Below the pieces are notes generated by a model, which was not told the origin of the DNA, did not search any database, and saw only the letters and a list, made by a program, of their open reading frames with translations. DNA of 64,000 nt from contig JABMLP010000009.1 in the NCBI GenBank assembly GCA_013176395.1, positions 434,001-498,000 on the forward strand, in the 5' to 3' direction. Shown in pieces: positions 46,535 through 55,848 of this stretch. The first letter of the stretch is position 1. Each line of letters opens with the position of its first letter. The position numbers were made by a program, and so were the translations under genes. The stretch comes from Venturia oleaginea (Eukaryota > Ascomycota > Dothideomycetes > Venturiales > Venturiaceae).

Positions 46535-46762
46535 GAAGGGCGAGGTAGATATAATAGATTTAAGCAACTGTGATGTCTCGAGAAAAGATAGACCATTTAA
46601 AAAAGCACCGCCAGTGAGCATGCTTTATAGGTCAAGACTCTACCAAGTATGTGAACCTCTTCTTACTCCAGAAATTTGTCTTTCATCTAGATCGAGTGTT
46701 AAGGGATGGAATCCTTCTCTCTAGCTTATCCATGACTGGATTTCCAATTGTTCTCTTGTTAT

Positions 46763-46872
46763 TCTGCAAGCTGTCATGTTCTATTTTGCAAGCTGTCATG
46801 TTCTATTTTGCAAGCTGTCATGTTCTATTTCGCAAGCTGCCATGTTCTATTTTGCAAGCTGTCACGTTTCCA
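46763..46872. repeat. 22-bp minisatellite, five copies
   Basis: Five head-to-tail 22-bp units (tttgcaagctgtcatgttctat) with few substitutions. It lies in the probable promoter of the secreted protein at 45890-46534. Confidence 0.95.
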
Positions 46873-47556
46873 TTTAAAGATACTTTCTAGAAGGATCTAT
46901 TGTAAGAGGAGGATTATATATACTAGCTATCCTTCCTGTACTTACACTTTCTTCTCTGTACTTAGATACTTGAAATAAAAGCTGTCTTCCCTCACTTGCG
47001 AAACACCTTTGAGGGTTGAACTCTTACATCGAGTAACTTTGGATATTAAATCTCGTGTTTGTGTACTATATATAGCCAAGGCTACTGAGATCCTCGTACA
47101 TGATGTACTACTAAAGTATGGTCCTAGGGTATTCAATTTTAAGCGCAGATCATTTGACAGGGGAGGTTACAGGGCCATAAATGACTCAGGATGAGCGACA
47201 TTAGAGAATTTTTGGTGTTTCAAATGCCGCATTCATCAAGTCGTACGCGCTCTCTTCTTCACGGCGATGTGATAAGACCGGATGTACCGTGTACTGAATG
47301 AAGGGAACACCGAAGTCTGTGTCTCGGATTGGATCTGACTACAGTCCGAGTCAAAAGTAGACTGAAATTACTATGGTTACTTGACTACTAGTTGTTAGTC
47401 TCTGGCCAATGCGTTGATCCCTGGTGTTGTAATTAATCTATTTGAAGCTATAGATCTCTCTGTATATACACTGTTTAGCGTGCGACTAACAACTAATAGG
47501 CCGGAAACATAGTAGAGATTTCAAGACTTTGACTTCGTGGATTTGTCCGCTGCCCA
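46873..47556. other. no gene seen
   Basis: AT-rich stretch with short frames only, between the minisatellite and the first MITE-like copy. Confidence 0.5.
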
Positions 47557-47680
47557 ACTGTGGTCTGATGGATAATAAACGTCAGTGGATCCCCCTTATC
47601 GTATCCGATCCATACTTCACCGCGAAAATACCCCCACGAAGATCTAGGCGCTAAACGTTTATGATCTATCAGACCACAGT
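47557..47680 (+). mobile_element. MITE-like element, copy A
   Basis: 124 bp with imperfect terminal inverted repeats of about 24 bp (ACTGTGGTCTGATGGATAAT at the left; its complement form at the right). Matches 49331-49449 in the opposite orientation along most of its length. No coding capacity. Confidence 0.88.
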
Positions 47681-48106
47681 ATATATTGTGTATACAAGGG
47701 TTCTTGGTGTTGACTGGCCAGAATCTGGCCGATCGCGGAATCTCGTATTCTGCCGACTATCAGTATCTCTCGGTATAGGTACTAAGCGTTCCTTCCTAGC
47801 CGGCGGTAAACTCAGCATGAGTGACAGCGACGTCCTTGACGGTATTCTAGGCGCCGTTGACAACTTGAGGTGGTAGATTCCAACTAAAAATCGACTCTCT
47901 GTTATTGCTTTCCTTATTATTATCACTACTGTAAACACAACTGCAAAATTTTCATTATCTACACATATCTGAGCTTGATTTCTAATTGGACAGTGGAATC
48001 CACCGCTTTTTGGTGGAGTGGATTGGATTGTCCAGTCCGGTCTGGTCACATGCCTGCTTCTTCAGTCATTCTTTTCACTTATTATTCTCTAATTGTGTGT
48101 ATAAAT

Positions 48107-48337
48107 AAGACGTGCAATCCGCCGCGGAAGCCGGGATCTGAGGCCTCTACCGCAGTAAAGGCCGAGTCCAGATCATTATAGTATTATAAGGTATTTCTAG
48201 GAATAGCCTACGTACTTTAAGGAATAGCCTTAAAATAAACTCGAAGTTGACGTTTCTCGCCTCGCTCGGGTAATCTCTATTTTGCGCACGTATGGATAAA
48301 TGCTTATTTTCGCCTTGAATTCAAGATTGCACGTCTT
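48107..48337. mobile_element. possible second MITE-like element
   Basis: Perfect 13-bp inverted ends (AAGACGTGCAATC / GATTGCACGTCTT) bound a 231-bp non-coding stretch. No target duplication is obvious and only one copy is seen here, so this is tentative. Confidence 0.4.
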
Positions 48338-49330
48338 TTTTACATTGACAATAGGGCCATTCCGTCGCTTTAAGGTCTCTGCTGACGCTATCTAAACTAC
48401 TCTCGAAAACAGGGACTACAGGCGACGTATTATAAGAGTTAAACCACCCCTCAACGAAAGAATCGACAAGAGAGACTTGCCTTTGCCTACGAGCACTTGA
48501 ACTGGTCTCTGAAGGAGGTATCAGTATACCGTCATTCTGTAGACCAATGAGACCTCGGATACGGGAGGAACTCTTCAACCAAATTCTTGTAAGAGTCTGG
48601 CAATGTCGAAAGAAAAATGAGTTTGATAAAAAGCGAACAGATGTCCTTTCATGTCGCGACTCAAAGTGTCGATGCCCAGCCGCCCGCCTTACTTTTGTCC
48701 AACTTCTTCTGAACCCGCAGTTCGTCGGGAGAATGACCTTTTCTCCCATAGCTAATGTAGTAGAATTTCAAACTTTAACAGGAGTGTATGAGCAATCCAG
48801 GGAGGCAACACGATGATGACGACGGCAGGGCCGTACGATGAAGCAAAAATCGTCTCAACCCTCACGGATATCTATCAACTGCAGCAACTTCCCCTGCTAA
48901 TTTTCGGAAGACAGCCTTATGCGCCATGAGCCGCCTAGAGGTCACCAAAACAATATTGCTGAGTGTGAGGTTGCCAGCAGTAATATCCTTACTGAAAAGG
49001 TTACCGTATCTAAGCCATCCGTATACAGCCCGTACGTTTACGTTCCCCAGGAGCTCGACGATTCCAGACTATAGCGAAGTTCTGGACATCAAGTACGGCC
49101 GAGACCCTAGTAATTTTGGTATAGCAGAAGATCTGAAGAAAAATCTTTTCAAAGAGACGGAGCTGGCTAATCGTCAACGTAGTTGATTACAAAAATAGAT
49201 GTAACACGGGTTTGGAATGGATCTCTTATCTAGTTTTCGGATCCTTGCAAATTGGCCGCTCAGGGTATCTTTACTCAAAATCATAGGAAAGAGAGTGGCT
49301 GGGTTTTAAATGGTATCCACCTCTTATAGT
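48338..49330. other. no supported gene
   Basis: Frames on both strands overlap (48321-48749 minus, 48547-48816 plus, 48926-49186 plus). The end of the last (EDLKKNLFKETELANRQR) is protein-like but its upstream part conflicts with another frame. Probably a decayed gene. Confidence 0.4.
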
Positions 49331-49449
49331 GCTGTTGTCTGATGGTCAATAGACGGCTAGCGGCTGTATCCTCGTGGGGGTGTTCTTGTTGTGAAGTATG
49401 GATCGGATAAGGCAGATCCACTGACATTGATTATCCATCAGACTACAGT
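49331..49449 (-). mobile_element. MITE-like element, copy B (inverted)
   Basis: 119 bp matching copy A (47557-47680) in reverse orientation, including the CAGTGGATC, GATCCATACTTCAC and ACCCCCACGA blocks and the inverted ends. The copies have diverged, so the family is not freshly mobile here. Confidence 0.87.
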
Positions 49450-50048
49450 ACGATACTTTGAAGGGTTTGATGGACGGTCTCTCGAGAGCCTAAAATGCGC
49501 TGAAAATTTCGACTAGAAAAGGAATTCGAGCCACCAGAACAATCGTGGCCAGAAGGTAGCCTCCAGAGCCACGGCGTTATGGTCGACGTGGCTGATAGCT
49601 GACCGTTGTGCGTTGAAAAGAAAAGAGTGCCCAAGATGACATGCGCAAGACTCGAATCAAAGGCGTAGTTCGCTTGTGAAGTAGTCGCTGAAGTAGGAAA
49701 GGCCATTTCCAAGCGTTCGCTTTGGGTATCCAAATCATGATTGAACCGGTTGAAAGATTCGCGTGCAAGATGCTCGTTCTCAGTCATCTGTTTCTTCATG
49801 TTACCATCATCAAAGTATTTCCCAGTTTGGAGCTTACACCCCCGTTTGGCGATGAAATGAAGCAGGAGGCACAAGGAAGAGCTTTGCCCCGGATCAACGA
49901 TGCCGGGACGCTGTTGGCGTTGTAATCAGGTTGATAAGGTCTGTACGGAGTTCCTATGCCGGTTATTCGTCAAGAGTGCAAACCCCGGATTATCTCGCAA
50001 GGCTGATACAAGTTGACAGCAGTTATCAAAAATTCCATTGTCGTTATT
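49450..50048. other. no supported gene
   Basis: A minus-strand frame (49874-49443) and a plus-strand frame (49722-49925) overlap. Neither has motifs. Confidence 0.4.
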
Positions 50049-50440
50049 CTAAAGCATATCCGTGAACTTTAGTTCCATCGCTTTAAGAGTATAGTCAACC
50101 CATACGACTTCGGCATACTTTGTTACTGATCGGTCCTTCCCGGTTCGTGCTGTGCTTTGTCCTCTTTCCGCAGAGTCCATTCCAGACTGCGGCACCCTTA
50201 TTCTCGGCCTCTTGAAGGAAACGAATCCATTGCTCATTAACGGTGGATACAAGTGGTGCAAGTGTGGTTGCACCACTGAAGTCAATTGGATATTCGTCCC
50301 TGTTACTTTTGGTCTTGTCGTTACGAGCAGGATTTTCCGAGACCCAGAAAAACCCAGGTGACTTATACTGTCTCATGTAAACCTGTACAGCGGGCCTATT
50401 GGTTTGCTTTGCCAATGAAATTCCTCTTCTGAACACAATA
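50049..50440 (-). pseudogene. unrecognised coding remnant
   Basis: A minus-strand frame (QVYMRQYKSPGFFWVSEN, then TVNEQWIRFLQEAENKGAA) runs from about 50440 to 50135. It is continued in another frame by RSVTKYAEVVWVDYTLKAM to a stop at 50049, with the shift near 50130. Protein-like but not recognised. Upstream sequence does not give a clean start. Confidence 0.35.
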
Positions 50441-50964
50441 TTAGCTGGGTGTTGATCAAGTCAATGAATATCTGGAACCCGCAAGATTGGTTAAAATGTA
50501 AACGCCTGCAACTGTGACATCAAGGCTTCAAAGCTGCCTGACGACTCCAGCGTGATATGCATCTGCTGCGCACTCTGCAAGTGTTCCAGTGTTACCATTC
50601 ATCCCGATGCCTTCGAGCTTCAGGGCAAAGTCCGAGAAACTTTCCAGCGTTGGTCTGAGGACACTGAGTCACCGATCCCGCAACGAGATGTATTTATCCT
50701 CGTTGCCTCACAAAGCACAATATTCTAGGGCAGTTGGATAGCCGTGTTGAACGGTGGGCGTTCGGAAAACTACGCAGGATAGCGAGCTACAAGACAGGTC
50801 GCCGTCGCAATTCATGTCGTCCGCTGTGCTTTTTGGTTGCCAAATTCCCTCTTCACAAGGGAAGCGCGAATTCTCCGACCCCCGTTAGCGAGCTCATTCT
50901 CACTCACTACTCACCTGCGTCGCTACATATAATAGACAGAGCGCGATTCGACTTGACGCCCGCC

Positions 50965-51410
50965 ATGCTCTCCATTGCCACTGCGATGCGCGGTATTCCT
51001 CAGTATAGTAATCAAAGCACGCAGCAAAACGAAGATTCCACGAAAGCTGGAGCAATGCAAGTGGGCGGAGCATTTCGCTTAGAGATTGCACGGCAGCGAA
51101 CAGGACAGCAACTGACTTCCATGCGTTCACCAGAAGCTTCCTTCGAGTTTGAGGAGCGGAACCTACTAGCAACAGTGCTCTGCAGGAACGACGGTGTAAC
51201 AACGATCCTCCCGGAACTTGTCATACAGCGCAGGATTGAGGCTTTGACGGCGATGATACAACTCTACCATCGTCGCCAGGTTGAAGAGCTGTGCAAAGGA
51301 CTGTCTTGCGAGTTTGCCGACTACATGAGGCACGCGGAGACGCTCTCGCATGGAGGATGCCGGACTACGCCATGCAAAGGCAAATTCTCTGAGGACTCGC
51401 AAGCAAAGAG
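50965..51410 (+). CDS. hypothetical protein, first exon; transposon lies downstream
   Basis: The first ATG in the frame is at 50965, about 35 bp after a TATA-like acatataata. About 148 residues follow before a canonical GTAAGT donor at 51411 (read through, the frame stops at 51412). The protein is Gln/Arg/Glu-rich with a helical segment (RRIEALTAMIQLYHRRQVEEL) and three cysteines at the end (C-R-T-T-P-C-like). Not recognised. If the donor is used, the intron contains the transposon at 51486-52901, with a possible acceptor (gtgcttag) just after it. No convincing second exon was found beyond. Confidence 0.4.
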
Positions 51411-51485
51411 GTAAGTTAGAATATGACAACGTGTTTGACTGGACTGTGCGGCTGTCCTTGAATCGTTGAAACATCATGTTACATA

Positions 51486-52901
51486 CCACAGGGTTCCTCA
51501 AATCTGACTGCGCAGGGCGCTCGGACCCACCATCCCATGTCAATTTCCACGTATACACCAACTTATCGCTCAATTTACCACCACCATGGCGCCTAGAACA
51601 CCCAAAAGAAAGACTGCAAGGCGAGAATATGATACCACGAAGAGAATGCGATTTTTTCAGGCCTGGGATTGCAAGATTGAGGCCGACGGCGTCGGTACAA
51701 TCGCATACCTCCCTGAAATCAATATACCAACTTCTACCGCACGTAGTTGGCTTAAACTACGAGAACTTATTGGTGATGCAGCATTCAGATCACAGAGAAA
51801 GAGCAGTTGCATCATAGGGCGGCCTACCAAAGTATTTGCTTCAGATCTTACCCGCCTTACGAACCAAGATGACCCCATACATGAAAAAGGCTGGCAGGAA
51901 CAAGCCAATTCCTGCCCCGGCAAGCCTTCCGCAAAGACATTACAGCGTCGCGTATACAATGCATGGGCTAGGCGATTCAAGAAGCGTTATCAGAAGCAGA
52001 TATCCCAGGCAAATCGGCCAAAGAGGGTTGAATACGGTAAAGAACACGAGAAAAAGACCATACTAGGCTTCTGGAGTTGGATTTGGTTCACAGATGAAGC
52101 CCATTCAGTCAAAAGAACTCGCCAATGCACCTGAATATGAGCTATGCTTTCCAGGGCAAGAGAGAGGTGTCAATGAGGAGCTAGAAGGCGTTTTGGATGT
52201 TACTATTCACGTCGCCGGCGGCATCTCATACAACAAGAAAGGAAACCTCATATTCTACAAGGATCCGGCTGAGCCATCAGAGAAGGTTCGTAGGCAAGTC
52301 AAGCAGCCTAAACAACTCAAATACGAGCTGGGTTCAGTGTACCAAGCCCGGCTGAAGGTCTGGCAAGACCTTAAGGCAAAGGAGGACGAAACACCAAAAG
52401 GAAACTGCATGACACAGGTTTTCTACGCCCAAAAGATACTGCCGCAACACATTGAAGCTATTCAGGCCTTGGAGAAGCGTCAGCAGCGCAAATACTGGCT
52501 TCAAGAGGATGGTGATCCTTCTCACGGAATCAAGTCACCTAACAGTGACCCTGCAGTCATAAAAAGAGAAGCAGGCGGTCTAATACTTATTCACCCTCCT
52601 CAATCACGTGATCTCAATCCCATTGAGTCTTGTTGGAACATCATCAAGTCCAGATTAGCTGGCAGGAGGTGGTCGTCGGTGGCTCGTTTCAAGGCTGAAA
52701 TCCAGGCAGAATGGGACAAGATAACGCTCACAATGATACGGAAAAGGATCAGAGAGATGCCAGAGAGATGTAAGATGATTCAGCAAAAACCAGAGATCCA
52801 TTGCAAGTCAAACGTGTGGTAAATAGCATAATACATTCAAGTTCAAAAGATGGGATGGTGGGTCCGAGCGCCCTGCGCAGTCAGATTTGAGGAACCCTGT
52901 G
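51486..52901 (+). mobile_element. Tc1/mariner-like transposon with 51-bp perfect ends
   Basis: TA at 51484-51485 and 52902-52903 flank an element of about 1.4 kb. The terminal inverted repeats 51488-51538 and 52850-52900 are identical over 51 bp (starting ACAGGGTTCC). Perfect ends suggest a recent insertion. It holds one transposase gene with a frameshift. Confidence 0.95.
51586..52822 (+). pseudogene. Tc1/mariner-like transposase, frameshifted
   Basis: The first frame (ATG 51586 to 52134) holds a Lys/Arg-rich start, helix-turn-helix segments (TSTARSWLKLREL) and the first catalytic Asp in WIWFTDEAH. At about 52100 the sequence changes to the +1 frame, which continues with FPGQERGVNEELEG. It then gives the second Asp in QEDGDPSHG, the SRDLNPIESCW block with the catalytic Glu, and a C-terminal helix to the stop at 52820-52822. 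One indel separates the frames. Between the second Asp and the Glu I count 38 residues, more than the 34 of classical Tc1 elements. All catalytic residues remain, so damage is limited to the shift. Confidence 0.92.
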
Positions 52902-52949
52902 TACGTCCGCCGTGCTTAGTAACGCCAGAAGCACGTAAGGGTATAGAGT

Positions 52950-54574
52950 CTAGATTTGTGATTGAGAAATAAATGTCTGAGTGCTGTCGTGCTCTCCTAA
53001 AGCAGACTTCCTTGCAGCGATAGAGGGATACACCCCTCGAAGGTTTCTGTGGTTAGTATAGTATGTGTTGTGATTGATCTCACACACAGCCTTATCATCT
53101 CCACTATGCCTGTCGCAGAAGTGCCTACCACATAGTAGACAAATCCGTACTTCGTCGCTGTTTCCTAGCTTCCCATGCAGATGCGGTCGACTTTTACGCA
53201 TGCGCTCGCAGATGTAGCAAGGCGTGGTCGTACGAATGGCAATCCTCTGGCCCGTATTGTCTTGGATACCCGGCGAAGGAGCAGCACGTAGCCGATCTCC
53301 ATCAGTCTCATCTGTGACCACTTTCATTGATGTCCAGTCATTGTTGGCGTTTGCCTGTTGCTGTCAGCTGTATTCGTCTCGAGGGATTAGACGCTTACTT
53401 GTACGGGAGGACTGTCTTGCTGGGATCCCTGACCACTATTCAGTTGATGGTCATCGTTCCACTTCCTGTACAAATCTGCAGGGAACATCTTGTTCGCCGC
53501 ACTTTGTTGGATGTACAGTGTGTCACTTAGTGCATCATACCTGATTGTAAGATGTCCGCAGAGCTTTCTTTTCGCAAGGATACTCGCGAGTAATGCAGCC
53601 AGTTTTCCCAGGACTTTCTGATTTGTTTCCTCCCACCTTTTGATATCAGCAGTCACATCCTCGACCACTGGGACTCTGAATCTGCCCCTGTAGTGGTACG
53701 CTCGAACGAGCTGGGGGGTCTGGGATATCCAAAGCTGTGGGGCTACATCTGCTATTGGAAGATTCTTGTGTTGAACACGTGTCTTGATCTCGAGGGTTGA
53801 CGCAAGCGCTACGTGTCGGCCTTGTCTACATATTTTCAATTTCGATTCATGAGGGATAGTCTCGAGAGGAGCAGCGGGCTGCGAGATGGAAAGCGATTCC
53901 AGCAGATCAGAAAGGCCATCGCCAGCTGGTTCTGGATTCGCGCGGGTTGGTGTATCGGCGTCTAGGTACCCATCTGTCTCGTGCCGAATGACGAGGTGGA
54001 GGTTACCAAGGCGATATGAGACGATTCTGTGATGTCCCGTACTCTTGGGAATCTGATTAATTGTATAAGCCTTCTCAAATTCGTGGCCATAACCCTTGAA
54101 TTCATCTGGTCCAATGAACTCTGTGGTAACCGTCTCAACACGGTGTAATATTGCGGTTCCATCAACGAATTCCACCTGCATGGTGAAAGCTTTCGCTCCA
54201 TATGCATTCGAGCTTGGGTCGATGAATGAAAGCAGCTTCCGGATGTTGTTGCGGTCGCTGATGATGTCAACAGAAAATATATTGAACAGAGGGTCTTCCA
54301 TGTACACGGCACGAAAGAGGGGTTCCAGTGGGCTATCCGGATGGCGAGCGGCATTCTGCGATATATAGACCAGACCGCTGTCTTTCTTCAACTGACGAGG
54401 AGATTCCGCACCGCGCCATGAAGGTGGGATGCCTGGCACGATGATCGTGGGTATTGATGCTTCGATCCAGTTATAGGAAGCCAACTGCCTTAGATCATGT
54501 ATTGATGAGTTTGGGAGAGGAATCAGCTCAGCGACATCCGGGCGAGTGACTTTCATAATAAGAGAGGACTGCAT
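52950..54574 (-). CDS. uncharacterised fungal protein with C-terminal zinc-binding motif
   Basis: Exons 54574-53399 and 53354-52950, with a 44-bp phase-0 intron (GTAAGC..AACAG), give 526 residues. The N-terminal 390 residues include blocks RQLASYNWIEAS, PRQLKKDSGLVYISQNAARH, DRNNIRKLLSF, STGHHRIVSYRLGNL and PQLWISQTPQLVRAYHYRG. These mark a protein type I believe is widespread in filamentous ascomycetes; its function is not established and I see no enzyme motif. The second exon adds a cysteine/histidine cluster (CYICERM, then CLLCGRHFCDRHSG, C and H) resembling a small zinc-binding domain. An in-frame Met at residue 7 is an alternative start. Without the splice the zinc region would be lost. 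Confidence 0.8.
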
Positions 54575-55343
54575 CTTCCCTGACTTTCGAAATCCGAGGA
54601 GTATTAGGCTGGCTACCTTAGGTGCCGTTTACTAATATGGACGATGTAATTAAGTAGTCACACGGAAAACATTGTTCGTGCAGTGTGACACCTGAGTAAG
54701 CACTAGGTCGAATGAGCATGATGTTATTTGCTCTTACGCGGGTTCAGCCGCAATCTGCTACGATACTGCGGCTATGCCCGGAAGCAAGGGCTTGGCTGAC
54801 AGCAGCCACGTTCCCGACCTTACCGAATTGGGATAGCCCCACTTCGCGTAATGCCAAAAGACCAGCCGCCCCATCATACCAAACCACCGCCTGTTCAAGT
54901 CGCACTTCTGCTCTGCAAGCGAGACGAAAGAGAAAGTTTGAAGATTTCACGACACCACACATTGCAAGCGACAAGACGTGCCCGTTTTCTGATCAGCAGG
55001 GATTGGCCTCGCTGAGTAAGGATTGGACGGTGGAAGACAATGGATAGACCACACTTGCTGGCAGGGTCTTATCAGTCGTCAAAAGAGGGCTTTCCGTAGG
55101 ACCTGGAGACGGACTTGGAGTTGCATGGTTCTTCTCACATTCTGGTTTCGCTGCAATGTTGGTGTTAGGATGCTTTAACTGTGACTAATCAAGCTATACA
55201 TACAAGATATTGGTTCTGACGCTGTACTGCATTCTTTCTTCGACGGTCGAGTATCAGATAATCCGGCTACCAGACTCCATTCGCACCAACAACTGAAGAA
55301 CATCCCTCTACTTTCTCTAGATTATTAAATCCAGCTATCAAAC
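54575..55343. other. intergenic
   Basis: No supported gene; an ORF at 54712-55035 lacks motifs. Contains the promoter side of the 52950-54574 gene. Confidence 0.45.
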
Positions 55344-55745
55344 ATGCTTCTCACCCACTTCCTCAGCGCTTCAGCTTTAATGCTTACTGTGCGTATCAGC
55401 AGGCACTCTCGTACAAGCCAAATGTCAGGGTCTCGGTGGTATGTATATCCTCTCCACGATAATAGAGTTTGAACATTAACTGTAGATAGCGACTTGTAAG
55501 GGTGGGTACGGAAACTGCTGTAGAAATCAGGTATGCGAGCCAACAGTGTGCAGTAGGTCTATACCAACTACTATTTACCATCCCGTGCATATGTGCTGAC
55601 TTTTTTAGGCCGCAAGAATTATTGGTGTGCAAAGCCTAAAAGAATCGATCGACAATGGAAGCAATGGAAGCAGCCTGTTCCCCAGGTTTGCCTAAAGTCG
55701 CGCCTGATGCCGGGTTTGAAGCCGCGCCTGAAGCCGATCAATTGA
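55344..55745 (+). pseudogene. secreted cysteine-rich protein gene with frameshift
   Basis: The ATG at 55344 opens a signal-peptide-like sequence (MLLTHFLSASALML), but the continuation with alternating small residues and the first cysteine (TLVQAKCQGLG) is in the +1 frame, so one extra base lies near 55383-55390. Exon 2 is 55490-55530 (TCKGGYGNCCRNQ) after a GTATGT..ATAG intron. A further intron starts at 55531 and ends at 55608 or 55616; the second choice keeps the frame and gives NYWCAKPKR to a stop at 55743-55745. Cysteine order C..C..CC..C..C is knottin-like, as in many secreted fungal proteins. Either a broken gene or a base error. Its 3' end faces SRP72. Confidence 0.55.
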
Positions 55746-55848
55746 TCAAGAACTAGGAAGCAAAGGAAATGAATAGGAGGGCGTCTCGGTGAGAAATGTG
55801 GTCAATGTATTGTAGTTTTGAAGATCCGAGAGCATGTTCATACCAACT

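Noticed and set aside
46651..46890. ORF with Cys/Leu/Phe repeats
   Set aside because: It is the 22-bp minisatellite read through in frame.
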